Both the position numbers and the translations under genes were made by a program. The notes beneath the pieces were generated by a model. The model did no database searches. It saw only the letters and a list, made by a program, of their open reading frames with translations, and was not told the DNA's origin. Below, piece after piece: positions 24,705-33,148 of a stretch of 64,000 nucleotides of DNA. The stretch lies in contig OY764903.1 of the NCBI GenBank assembly GCA_963668605.1, positions 3,348,001 to 3,412,000 on the forward strand. Reading direction: 5' to 3'. Origin of the DNA: G963668605 sp963668605 (lineage in GTDB: Bacteria; Acidobacteriota; Terriglobia; Bryobacterales; Bryobacteraceae). The stretch's first letter is position 1. Every line of letters begins with the position of its first letter.

Positions 24705-26555
24705 ATGGCTACTTTCCAAATTGATTTCGGCGCAGCAAAGAAGCAGCACATCGTCGGCATCGATCTCGGCACCACCAACAGCCTGGTCGCCTGCATGGAT
24801 GTTTCGTCGCCGCGCGTGATTGCGGGCGAAGACGGCGGCAAGCTGGTTCCGAGTATCGTCTCTTACACGACAGCGGGAGAGATCGCGGTCGGGAACGCGG
24901 CGCGCGAATTGCTGTTGACGCATTCCGAGCGCACCGTCTATTCCGTGAAGCGCCTGATGGGGCGCGGCGTCGAGGACGTCCGGGATGAACTGAAACTCTT
25001 CCCCTTCCGCATCGCCGAAGGCAGCGAAGCGGTAATCCAACTCCATTTGGGAGACCGCACCTTTACCCCTCCGGAGATCTCGGCGTTCATACTGCGCCAG
25101 CTCAAGAAGAACGCCGAAATGGACCTGGGAGAGCCGGTCACGCAGGCCGTCATTACAGTGCCCGCATACTTCAACGACGCGCAACGGCAGGCCACCAAAG
25201 ATGCCGGCCGAATCGCAGGCCTCGAAGTGCTGCGACTGGTCAACGAACCCACGGCGGCCGCATTGGCTTATGGCCTCGACAAGCGCAACAGCGGAATCGT
25301 CGCCGTCTACGACCTCGGCGGCGGCACGTTCGACATCTCCATCCTGAAGCTGCACGACGGCATCTTCGAGGTGCTCGCCACCAATGGCGACACGCACCTG
25401 GGCGGTGACGACATCGACAATCTGCTGCTGCGCATCGCTATCGAGGACGTCTCGTCGGAGTGGGGCGTCGACGCCGCAGCGGACGGTGAACTCGTGCAGC
25501 GCCTGCGCCGCGCCGTAATTCTCGCCAAAGAGCAGATCTCTTTCGTCCCGTTCACAAATATCGAACTCGACTACCATGGCCAGCGCTACGAACGCCGCAT
25601 CGATCGCGAACTTTTCGATAAGCTCATCGCGCCGGTCGTCGAGCGTACACTCGGGCCGTGCCGCGGTTGCATGCGGGACGCCGGCGTCCAGGCCGAGCAG
25701 ATCGACGAGGTGGTACTGGTGGGCGGCTCCACACGCATTCCACTTGTGCGCGCGGCCGTCGAGAAGCTGTTCAAGGCGAAGCCGCATACCGAACTCAACC
25801 CCGATGAAGTCGTCGCGATCGGCGCGGCCGTGCAGGCTGCTATTCTTGCCGGCAAGGTGGACGACAAACTGCTGCTCGACGTCACGCCGCTCTCGCTCGG
25901 CATCGAGACAATGGGCGGGGTTGTTTCGAAGCTGATTCACCGCAATTCGACCATTCCAGCCAGCGCGATGGAGCCGTTCACAACCGCCGTCGACGGACAG
26001 CGCAACGTACTGATCCACGTCGTGCAGGGAGAGCGCGAACTCGCACGGGACTGCCGCAGTCTGGCTCGTTTCGACCTGAAGGAGATCGACCCGATGCCCG
26101 CCGGACTGGCGCGCATTGAGGTCCGTTTCCTGATCGATGCCAATGGCATCCTCAACGTCACGGCTCGCGACTTGCGGACTGGCCGCGCGCAGAGCGTCGA
26201 CGTCAAGCCGTCCTATGGCCTCAGCGACGATCAGGTGGAAGGCATGATTCGCGAATCGATCGAACTCGCCGAGGACGATTTCAAGGAGCGCCAGGTTCGC
26301 GAGGCGCGCGTCGAGGCCGACACAATCCTCGCGGCGGTGGAAAAGGCGAAACAGAGCGATGCCTGGAACGAGCTATCCGAAGAGGAGCGCGGCGCCGTGA
26401 ACGAGGATCTCAACCGGCTGCTGCTCGTCTATCACGGAGATGACCATCTGCTGATCCGTGCGTACATCGACAAGCTCAACAACTCCACCATGAAGCTGGC
26501 TGAGAATATGATGAACAGCGCCGTGCGCGGCGCGTTGAAAGGCACGAAAATCTGA
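24705..26555 (+). CDS. hscA: Hsp70-family chaperone HscA
   Basis: HscA is the specialised Hsp70 that helps release clusters from IscU. The 616 residues have the actin-like ATPase domain (IVGIDLGTTNSLVACMD; VYDLGGGTFDISILKL; VVLVGGSTRIPLVR) and the substrate-binding domain beginning near LLLDVTPLSLGIETMGG. It lies 10 nt after hscB and its stop overlaps the iscX start by one base, so translation is coupled. Placement in the isc operon distinguishes it from DnaK. Confidence 0.96.
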   Translation: MATFQIDFGAAKKQHIVGIDLGTTNSLVACMDVSSPRVIAGEDGGKLVPSIVSYTTAGEIAVGNAARELLLTHSERTVYSVKRLMGRGVEDVRDELKLFPFRIAEGSEAVIQLHLGDRTFTPPEISAFILRQLKKNAEMDLGEPVTQAVITVPAYFNDAQRQATKDAGRIAGLEVLRLVNEPTAAALAYGLDKRNSGIVAVYDLGGGTFDISILKLHDGIFEVLATNGDTHLGGDDIDNLLLRIAIEDVSSEWGVDAAADGELVQRLRRAVILAKEQISFVPFTNIELDYHGQRYERRIDRELFDKLIAPVVERTLGPCRGCMRDAGVQAEQIDEVVLVGGSTRIPLVRAAVEKLFKAKPHTELNPDEVVAIGAAVQAAILAGKVDDKLLLDVTPLSLGIETMGGVVSKLIHRNSTIPASAMEPFTTAVDGQRNVLIHVVQGERELARDCRSLARFDLKEIDPMPAGLARIEVRFLIDANGILNVTARDLRTGRAQSVDVKPSYGLSDDQVEGMIRESIELAEDDFKERQVREARVEADTILAAVEKAKQSDAWNELSEEERGAVNEDLNRLLLVYHGDDHLLIRAYIDKLNNSTMKLAENMMNSAVRGALKGTKI

Positions 26556-26767
26556 TGGCTGGAATCACATGGGAACAGATCGACAGCATCGCGCTCGCGC
26601 TCTTTGAAAAATACCCAGATGTGGACCCGCTCAGCGTGCGCTTCACAGACTTGCACAAGTGGATCGTTCAGCTCGAGAATTTCGAAGACGACCCTTTGAA
26701 GTCCAATGAGAGTAAACTGGAAGCAGTCCAGATGGCGTGGTACGAGGAGTGGAAGGAAGATAGCTGA
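26555..26767 (+). CDS. iscX: Fe-S assembly protein IscX
   Basis: A 70-residue acidic protein starting MAGITWEQIDSIALALFEKY and ending WYEEWKEDS, with the family signature FTDLHKWIVQLENFEDDP. IscX binds IscS and iron and modulates cluster assembly. Its ATG overlaps the hscA TGA. In many genomes fdx lies between hscA and iscX; here it is absent. Confidence 0.95.
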   Translation: MAGITWEQIDSIALALFEKYPDVDPLSVRFTDLHKWIVQLENFEDDPLKSNESKLEAVQMAWYEEWKEDS

Positions 26768-26779
26768 TCCTTCAAATCG

Positions 26780-27031
26780 ATGGCACGCGGTTGGGAAAGC
26801 AAATCCGTTGAATCTCAGATGGAGGACGCGGGCGGGCGCAAGTCCGGGCGTAAACCGAAATTGACAACCGTGCAACAAGAACACCAGAGTAAGATCGAAA
26901 GCCTTCAACTATCGCGCATGCGCGTCCTGCACGACTTGCAGACCGCCTGCAATCCCCGCTATCGCGGCCAACTGGAGGCGGCGTTAGCGTTTCTGGACGG
27001 CGAAATCGCAACGCTTTCGCGCCCCGATTGA
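26780..27031 (+). CDS. Small conserved hypothetical protein
   Basis: An 83-residue, charged, mostly helical protein starting MARGWESKSVESQMEDAGGR. It lies 12 bp after iscX and may be co-transcribed with isc, or may end that transcript. The MARGWESKSVE start resembles small proteins I associate with acidobacterial genomes, but I cannot name a family. It has no signal peptide or membrane helix, and a basic stretch GRKSGRKPKL that could bind nucleic acid. Confidence 0.65.
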   Translation: MARGWESKSVESQMEDAGGRKSGRKPKLTTVQQEHQSKIESLQLSRMRVLHDLQTACNPRYRGQLEAALAFLDGEIATLSRPD

Positions 27032-27066
27032 CTGCTAAGCTGCCAAGCGAAGCAACTCGTTTCCTG

Positions 27067-27075
27067 TGCTATACT
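27067..27075 (+). promoter_or_regulatory. Extended -10 promoter of rpmI-rplT
   Basis: TGCTATACT: TG at 27067-27068 followed by TATACT at 27070-27075 forms an extended -10 element 34 nt upstream of the rpmI ATG. No good -35 is visible, as is common for extended -10 promoters. It gives rpmI-rplT its own promoter; infC, usually first in this operon, is absent. Confidence 0.5.
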
Positions 27076-27109
27076 TGTGAACGGTTGTAATCCCCATCAG
27101 GAATTTGAA

Positions 27110-27304
27110 ATGCCTAAACTGAAGTCACACAAGGGTGCGTCCAAACGGTTCAAGAAGACTGGAACGGGCAAGGTTGTTCGTCACCACGCCTTTTCCCGCC
27201 ACATCTTGACCTCGAAGACGCGTTCCCGTAAACGTAAGCTGCGCCAGGGCGTTGTGGCCGATGCCACCAACCAGCCCGAGTTGCGCCGCATGCTGCCCGA
27301 CTAG
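27110..27304 (+). CDS. rpmI: 50S ribosomal protein L35
   Basis: A 64-residue, strongly basic ribosomal protein: MPKLKSHKGASKRFKKTGTG, then HHAFSRHILTSKTRSRKRKL and a terminal ADATNQPELRRMLPD. The length and ends match L35. The ATG at 27110 follows AGGAATTTGAA and is preferred over in-frame codons upstream. It is followed 98 nt later by rplT in the usual pair. Confidence 0.97.
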   Translation: MPKLKSHKGASKRFKKTGTGKVVRHHAFSRHILTSKTRSRKRKLRQGVVADATNQPELRRMLPD

Positions 27305-27402
27305 CCTGCACACAGGCGGTCCGTGGGAGCGATGAGAGCATCCGGTGCGCGGGGCACGTGCCCGGAATAGCCTCGATTTAAAGCAATTCAAGGAGAAAAA
27401 AC

Positions 27403-27765
27403 GTGCCGAGAGTTAAACGAAGCACAAATCGCAGAGATTCCCGCCGGAAGACATTAGAACTCGCTTCCGGTTTTTTCCTCACAAAGAGCAAGCTGTACCG
27501 AGCCGCGCAAGAAGCGGTGGAGAAAGCGCTGCGCTACGGCTATGTCGGCCGCAAGCGCAAGAAGCGTGATTACAGGTCGCTCTGGATCATCCGCATCAAC
27601 GCGTCCTGCAAAGCCGCCGGTATTTCATACAGCAAGTTCATGGGTGGCCTCAAGGCTGCCGGCATCGAGCTAAACCGCAAGGTGCTGGCCGACCTCGCGT
27701 TGAACGACAACGCGGCGTTCCTGCAACTGGTCGAGAAGGCCAAGGCCGCACCGTCGAAGGCATAG
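27403..27765 (+). CDS. rplT: 50S ribosomal protein L20
   Basis: A 120-residue, very basic 23S rRNA-binding protein needed early in 50S assembly. The GTG start at 27403 follows a strong AAGGAG and gives MPRVKRSTNRRDSRRKTLEL; YVGRKRKKRDYRSLWIIRIN and SYSKFMGGLKAAGIELNRKV are family-diagnostic. L20 represses its own operon in several bacteria. It is followed after 2 bp by a ZapB-like gene. Confidence 0.97.
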   Translation: MPRVKRSTNRRDSRRKTLELASGFFLTKSKLYRAAQEAVEKALRYGYVGRKRKKRDYRSLWIIRINASCKAAGISYSKFMGGLKAAGIELNRKVLADLALNDNAAFLQLVEKAKAAPSKA

Positions 27766-27767
27766 GC

Positions 27768-28055
27768 ATGCTTCCGATTCAAGACGACGAAATCGTTTCG
27801 CTCGATAGTCTCGAAGAGCGGATTCTTCGCGCCGTGGCGCTGTTAACCAGCTTGCGCAAAGAGAAAGAAGCGATGGCCAGGGAACTGGAAGAAGCGAGGG
27901 CGGCGAAGGATGCCGCCCTACGCGAAGCCTCCGAGGCGAAAGCCGGAGTGCTGCGGGTTCAGGATGAGCTCGATTCGCTGCGCAACGAACGCAGCCAGGT
28001 CCGCACACGCATTGAAAAGCTATTAGGGCAGATGGATCTGCTCGGCAATCAGTAG
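27768..28055 (+). CDS. ZapB-like coiled-coil protein
   Basis: A 95-residue soluble protein, mostly one coiled coil rich in Glu/Lys/Ala (LRKEKEAMARELEEARAAKD), with a conserved N-terminal DSLEERILRAVALLTSLR. Size, coiled coil and position directly before zapA fit the small ZapB-like partners of ZapA in the FtsZ-ring network. Sequence alone is not diagnostic because coiled coils look alike; the call leans on context. Confidence 0.7.
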   Translation: MLPIQDDEIVSLDSLEERILRAVALLTSLRKEKEAMARELEEARAAKDAALREASEAKAGVLRVQDELDSLRNERSQVRTRIEKLLGQMDLLGNQ

Positions 28056-28084
28056 TCATTCCGTATAGGAAGGGCACGCAAGCC

Positions 28085-28390
28085 ATGGAACCCGGCGCTC
28101 CCGAAAAGAGACCGGTCAGGGTCATCATCTATAACCAGCCTTACACGCTGCTGGCGTCGGGCGAGGCTGGAGACACCGAGGCGCTCGCCCAACAAGTGGA
28201 TGATCTGATGACCCGGATTGCCGTCCGCGCAGGCAACATCGACGCCACGCGCGCCGCAGTACTCACCGCCCTGCACCTCGCAGATCAACTTCAAATTCTG
28301 GAACGCGAACTCACCGCATTGAAGCAGCGCGTCGATACGCGCTCCCGTGAACTCTCCGTGCTGCTCGACAAGACCGTCGCCCTCGACTGA
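28085..28390 (+). CDS. zapA: Cell division protein ZapA
   Basis: ZapA bundles FtsZ filaments at the division site. The 101-residue product has the typical RVIIYNQPYTLLASGEAGDT beta part, LAQQVDDLMTRIA, a central helix beginning NIDATRAAVLTALHLADQLQ, and a C-terminal coiled coil (LERELTALKQRVDTRSREL). It follows the ZapB-like gene by 29 bp and converges on lptD 18 bp away. Confidence 0.88.
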   Translation: MEPGAPEKRPVRVIIYNQPYTLLASGEAGDTEALAQQVDDLMTRIAVRAGNIDATRAAVLTALHLADQLQILERELTALKQRVDTRSRELSVLLDKTVALD

Positions 28391-28408
28391 TAGCCCCGCC
28401 GCTACCGG

Positions 28409-30781
28409 TCAGAACAACCGTTCCTGCTTCTTCAACGTTCCAAACGATCCGATGTTCGCAATCGAGAACGCCACCCGGAACTGATTTTCGTTGCGCGTTC
28501 CGAAGTTGAAGCGCCGGAACTGCACGCTGAAGCCGCAGCAATCCGTGTTGTACGTCACCTGCGTTGTGGCGAACTGCATAATGCCGTAGCGGAAGTCGTA
28601 GACCGAGCTGAAGCCAGCCACCCAGCCGCGCTTGTTTTCGCTCCCGAACCCGAGCGAACTGCGGAGTTGATTGGCGGGCGGCGATAGCTTCTGGACCGAC
28701 GCATCGCTGCACAGCATGCCGCTAGAGAGTTCGAGCAGCGGAGTGCAGGCCACGCGCGACCACCCCAGCGAGACATAGTAGTCGCGGATGCGCCCGTCGG
28801 CCGTCAACGAACTGCTGGCGATGTCGCCGCGCAGAGGATCGTAATCCATACGCCATTCGACGCCGAGCCCGTTCACCGGATTCGCGCGCAGCGCTGAGAC
28901 CACCGGCGAGTAGTTCCGCGGCCTGTCCATGAAAGCATAGCCGGTCAGTTCCGCGGAGCTGGCAACCAGATTGCGCCGGCCCGCTACGACGGCGCCGCCG
29001 AAGTCGGGATCGAAATAGCGCTTCTGCCAGACTTGCCAGCTCAACACCTCATCAACCGTGCCGTTCCTTCTGACGTAAAGCCGGTTGATGAGCGATACCT
29101 CGAGTTCCGTAGTGTTCGAGAGCAACTCGGTCTCATCGAAGCGAATCAGGCTGTCGAAATCGGCGATGCCGCTCACCTGGCGGAATCTCGCGCGCGGTTC
29201 GATGACATGCTTGACCTTTTCGCCCAGCCACTTAGGCGAGTCGAAGATGCGTTCGAGCGAAGGCATGGTGAAGTCGACATTCAGGTCACGTGCGTGGCGC
29301 CTGATATTGTCGCCCACGATGTGGTCCTCACGCTTTTGCTCACCGTAATGCGTTTCGTGCAGGCCGAAGCTCGGCAAGAGCGAAAAGCCCTGCCAGCGGA
29401 AGGCTGTCATCACACGCGGCGAAAAGTCGATGCGTTCCATGTACTGGCGCGTCTGGAACAGCGGCTGTGTCCTGCGCAGCAGCCCAGCTTCAGTCTCGAA
29501 CGAAACCCAGACCGGCAGCACCTTGCGGTTGATCTCCCGGTCCACGCTGCGAAACTCCACCTGCGGCAGCTTGCGGATCACGATCTTGTCGTCGACCTGC
29601 GTGCTTTGGAAGTTTTCGTTGCGCTGCACCACAGCGTCAAGCGCAAAGGTCGACCAGCGCTTGCTGACGAATCCGATCGAGTGAACCTCTGAGAACACCG
29701 CTTCGCTGAAGGTCTCGGTAAACGTCTGCCGGAAGGTGAACGAACTCAGATAGTTGAGATCGGCGCGCCCCAGGAAGCCCTTGCCCAGATCGGCCGTCGC
29801 TGTGGCGGACACCATGTAGCCGCCTTGTTTGATCCGATCGCCATTGGTCTGCTTCAGGCCGCGATCGTTAACGCCATACACGATCGCGTTAAAGTCCCAG
29901 CCGTCCTTCGGCTTTCCGCGCAGATCCAGATGATGAGCGAAGCCGCGTTGTGTGAAGTACTGCGCGCGATACGTGGCGTCATAGCTGCGATTGATGGCCC
30001 AGTAGTAGCCGACGCCAAGCATCTTGCCGCGGCGCGAACTATTGCCGATGTTCGGAGTCAGGAAGCCGCTGCGCCGCGGGTTCTCGGCCAGCGATTTGTA
30101 GAACGCGGGCGCATAAAAAATCGGCAGGAAGCGCACCCGGAAGACCGTCTTGTACGCCAGCGCGCGATCGCCCGGAATGACGTCGAACTTCGGAGCCCGC
30201 AGCGTCCACCACGGACGCGGGAGCTTGCAGTTAGTGATCATGCCGTCGTGCAGGATGTAGCGGTTCTTGATCCGCTCGGCCCACTTGGCTTCAAACGAGA
30301 ACGGGCTCGTCGAAGTCAGCACGCGCGGCCGCGGCTCCAGTTTCATGGGAGCGGATCCGTGCAGGTTGTAAAACTTGCCTGTCTCTTCGCCCAGGTAATA
30401 CTCCACCTTCTCCGCAAAGATCTCTTCTCCGCCGTCGAAATGCTGAAAATGGACACTGCCACGCGCCTCGACATAGCCACTTTCCTGGTCGTAGTCGATC
30501 TCATCGGCCTTCAATCTCATCTCGACGGTTTCGAGCATCGCCGATCCGCGCAGCCGGTACGTTTTTCCCTCGGCCTCCTGCGTGACGGCATGCACCAGCA
30601 CATCGCGCTTATCGAGTGGCTCGGTCCGCAGTGGTTTTGGCGCCTGTTGCGCATTCCCCAATCCCGCCACCAGGGCAAGCCAAATAATTAAAGTGATGGT
30701 TGAGAAAAGTCCGTGACATTTTACCCCAAATATGTTACTTAGGATAAGAACGGGTGTACTCGGCGTGTCGCAAGGCTTCAA
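28409..30781 (-). CDS. lptD: LPS-assembly outer membrane protein LptD
   Basis: LptD is the outer-membrane beta-barrel that inserts LPS into the outer leaflet. An OstA-type periplasmic domain (RLRGSAMLETVEMRLKADEI onward) is followed by a long beta-barrel with many alternating aromatic strands, ending SFGTLKKQERLF. A signal peptide, FSTITLIIWLALVAGLGNAQQ, lies about 25 residues after the chosen start. The start is uncertain: there is no ATG near the signal peptide, so the TTG at 30779-30781 is proposed; the frame stays open to 30916, but the in-frame ATGs there abut or overlap the divergent RDD gene. The N-terminus should be checked. Confidence 0.88.
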   Translation of the reverse strand: MKPCDTPSTPVLILSNIFGVKCHGLFSTITLIIWLALVAGLGNAQQAPKPLRTEPLDKRDVLVHAVTQEAEGKTYRLRGSAMLETVEMRLKADEIDYDQESGYVEARGSVHFQHFDGGEEIFAEKVEYYLGEETGKFYNLHGSAPMKLEPRPRVLTSTSPFSFEAKWAERIKNRYILHDGMITNCKLPRPWWTLRAPKFDVIPGDRALAYKTVFRVRFLPIFYAPAFYKSLAENPRRSGFLTPNIGNSSRRGKMLGVGYYWAINRSYDATYRAQYFTQRGFAHHLDLRGKPKDGWDFNAIVYGVNDRGLKQTNGDRIKQGGYMVSATATADLGKGFLGRADLNYLSSFTFRQTFTETFSEAVFSEVHSIGFVSKRWSTFALDAVVQRNENFQSTQVDDKIVIRKLPQVEFRSVDREINRKVLPVWVSFETEAGLLRRTQPLFQTRQYMERIDFSPRVMTAFRWQGFSLLPSFGLHETHYGEQKREDHIVGDNIRRHARDLNVDFTMPSLERIFDSPKWLGEKVKHVIEPRARFRQVSGIADFDSLIRFDETELLSNTTELEVSLINRLYVRRNGTVDEVLSWQVWQKRYFDPDFGGAVVAGRRNLVASSAELTGYAFMDRPRNYSPVVSALRANPVNGLGVEWRMDYDPLRGDIASSSLTADGRIRDYYVSLGWSRVACTPLLELSSGMLCSDASVQKLSPPANQLRSSLGFGSENKRGWVAGFSSVYDFRYGIMQFATTQVTYNTDCCGFSVQFRRFNFGTRNENQFRVAFSIANIGSFGTLKKQERLF

Positions 30782-30841
30782 GGGAAAACCGTAGCACGTT
30801 AGCAACGGACGCCGCAACACTGCTGGGGAAGGCATACACAT

Positions 30842-31705
30842 ATGACTTGCCGATACTGCGGAACGGACAACGATAGCGACGACCATCGCTGCAACCGCTG
30901 TGGCCGCCGTTTGCATTCAGCGAATGCCCGCCCGGCGCCCGACAACTATGCCTTCACCGCGGCTACGGCTCCAGCGCTCCACACGCTAACCGAAGTGCAC
31001 ACTGCGCCCTCGGAGCAGCCTGCCGGGATTCAGCCGGCGCGACGAAGGCCCCCCGTGCAGCCCTCTCTGTTTCCGTCACGGGATCTGCCGCAGGTGATCC
31101 CGTTTGAATCGTACGCGCCGGAAAACCGTGGCGTCCGCAAGCGCCCGTCGCCCGCTCAATCGAAACCGACGGCGCGCGCCAAGGATTCTTCCGAGCAGCG
31201 GCAATTGGAGTTCGGCCAGAGCGTGCCTTTGGCGCATTCGCGCAATCAGCGGGCCTCGGCGGAAGCGGTGATCTACTGCGACGCTGCGGTCGCGTCGCCG
31301 ATTCATCGCATCCTCGCCTTCGCAATCGACATCGGCCTCGTACTGATCGGCGTGGGCATGTTCCTGCTCACCTACAACCTGGCAGGCGGGGCATTCCCTC
31401 AGGCGAAGTACACACTGCCGATCTTTGGGCTGCTCAGCGGGCTGGTCTATGTACTCTACGAAGCGCTCTGGTGCGTCTCTTGCGCCGACACGCCGGGCAT
31501 GCGCTGGGCGCGCCTGCGTCTGCTCGACTTCGACGGCCGTGAACCCGATTTGCGGCAGCGGCTGTACCGTCTTGGCGGCAGCTTGCTGAGCGTGATGGCT
31601 GCCGGTATCGGACTGCTCTGGGCCTTGACCGACGAAGAGTCGCTCACTTGGCACGACCACATGTCCAACACGTTTCCGACGTGCGTCGACCCGCAGCGCA
31701 GTTAA
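30842..31705 (+). CDS. RDD family membrane protein with N-terminal zinc ribbon
   Basis: A 287-residue protein with a zinc ribbon C3-x2-C6 and C17-x2-C20 (MTCRYCGTDNDSDDHRCNRC), a low-complexity basic linker (about 25-140), and a C-terminal RDD domain of three membrane helices (HRILAFAIDIGLVLIGVGMF; GLVYVLYEALWCVSCADTPG). The name-giving Arg/Asp positions lie in RILAFAID. RDD proteins are thought to move small ions or solutes; the zinc ribbon fusion is common in acidobacteria-like genomes. It diverges from lptD. Confidence 0.85.
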   Translation: MTCRYCGTDNDSDDHRCNRCGRRLHSANARPAPDNYAFTAATAPALHTLTEVHTAPSEQPAGIQPARRRPPVQPSLFPSRDLPQVIPFESYAPENRGVRKRPSPAQSKPTARAKDSSEQRQLEFGQSVPLAHSRNQRASAEAVIYCDAAVASPIHRILAFAIDIGLVLIGVGMFLLTYNLAGGAFPQAKYTLPIFGLLSGLVYVLYEALWCVSCADTPGMRWARLRLLDFDGREPDLRQRLYRLGGSLLSVMAAGIGLLWALTDEESLTWHDHMSNTFPTCVDPQRS

Positions 31706-31756
31706 GTCCGCTTCAGCATTTGGGTTCGTTCGTGTCGTATCCTGAGTTTTTACGAC

Positions 31757-33148
31757 ATGAAGATCCAATTCGATTCGACAAACCTGCTCGCCGCCATGGT
31801 GGGCCCCAAGCACGGACTCACGCCTGAAGAGATTGCCAAGGCCGAACCCGCCGCGTTCGCCGCGCTCGACAGCCTGCGCAAATCGGTGGACGACGGCCTT
31901 TATGGCTTCCCACACCAGCCGTTTCAGACAGCGCTGATTCAGGACATCGTGAAGTACGCCGCGAACGTGAAGGGCAGCTACGACACGGTCTGCGTGGTCG
32001 GCATCGGCGGCAGCGCGCTCGGCGCGTGGGCTCTCGATTGCGGCATCCGCGGAACGCATCCGGTGCAAGGCGCCTTCAGCGCGGCATTCCCGCGCCTGGT
32101 GATTCTCGACAACGTCGATCCCGATTTTATCGCCAGCGCTTTGCGCTCGATGAACGCCAAGAAGACGTTGGTAGTCGTGATTGCAAAGTCGGGCGGCACG
32201 GCCGAGACGGTGGCCACATTCATGATCGTGAAAGAGTGGCTCAGCGCGGCCATCGGACGCAAAGCGAGCCAGCGCATCGTCGCCGTTACGTCCGCCGCGC
32301 GCGGCGACTTGAAAGCTCTCGCCGTGCAGGAGAAGTACACTACGTTCCACCTGCCGGATAACGTGGGAGGCCGCTTCAGCGTGCTCTCCGCCGTCGGCTT
32401 GGTGCCCGCCGCGCTCATCGGAATCGATATTCGCAAGCTTTGTAAAGGCGCGGCCGCGATCACGACGGCCTCGTGGAAGAAAGACCTCAACGAGAATCTG
32501 GCGCTGCGCGCCGCACTGCTGCATTACCTCACATGGACGAAGAAGAACAAGACTATCCAGGTGGCGTTCCCTTATTCGAACCGCCTCTGGGGACTGGCCT
32601 TCTGGTTCCGCCAGTTGTGGGCCGAATCGCTCGGCAAGGCCAAGAACCGTAAGGGCAAATTGATCAATGCGGGCCAGACGCCCGTCGCCGCACTCGGCGC
32701 CACAGACCAGCATTCGCAGGTGCAACTCTACATGGAAGGTCCGAACGACAAGGTCTTCACCTTCTGGGCCATCGCCAAGCCTGACAACGCGGGCCGCATC
32801 CCTGCGAGCAAGACCGGCCTGGAGGCGTTCGACGTGCTCGGCGGGCAGAGCCTGCAGAAGTTGATCGACGCGGAACGCCGGGCCACCGGAGCCGCGCTCA
32901 CCGCGCAGCAACGCCCGAATTGCACTTTCACGTTGGACAAAGCCGACGCGGAACACCTGGGTGCGTTCATGCAATTGATGGAATTTGAGACCGCGTTCGC
33001 CGGCGAGTTGCTCGGCATCAACGCCTTCGACCAGGACGGCGTCGAACTTGGAAAGAAATTCACGTTCGGCCTGATGGGCCGCAAAGGCTACGAGCAGTAT
33101 AGCGACGAGTTCAAAGAGTACGAAGCCCGGCGCAAAGCCGCGCAGTAG
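31757..33148 (+). CDS. pgi: Glucose-6-phosphate isomerase
   Basis: Pgi interconverts glucose-6-phosphate and fructose-6-phosphate. The 463 residues have the SIS-type substrate-binding signature VVGIGGSALGAWAL near 75-88, VVVIAKSGGTAETVATFMIV, and QVAFPYSNRLWGLAFWFRQL with the downstream AESLGKAKNRKG. The length matches the shorter bacterial Pgi group. It ends next to the convergent exonuclease gene at 33149. Confidence 0.95.
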   Translation: MKIQFDSTNLLAAMVGPKHGLTPEEIAKAEPAAFAALDSLRKSVDDGLYGFPHQPFQTALIQDIVKYAANVKGSYDTVCVVGIGGSALGAWALDCGIRGTHPVQGAFSAAFPRLVILDNVDPDFIASALRSMNAKKTLVVVIAKSGGTAETVATFMIVKEWLSAAIGRKASQRIVAVTSAARGDLKALAVQEKYTTFHLPDNVGGRFSVLSAVGLVPAALIGIDIRKLCKGAAAITTASWKKDLNENLALRAALLHYLTWTKKNKTIQVAFPYSNRLWGLAFWFRQLWAESLGKAKNRKGKLINAGQTPVAALGATDQHSQVQLYMEGPNDKVFTFWAIAKPDNAGRIPASKTGLEAFDVLGGQSLQKLIDAERRATGAALTAQQRPNCTFTLDKADAEHLGAFMQLMEFETAFAGELLGINAFDQDGVELGKKFTFGLMGRKGYEQYSDEFKEYEARRKAAQ

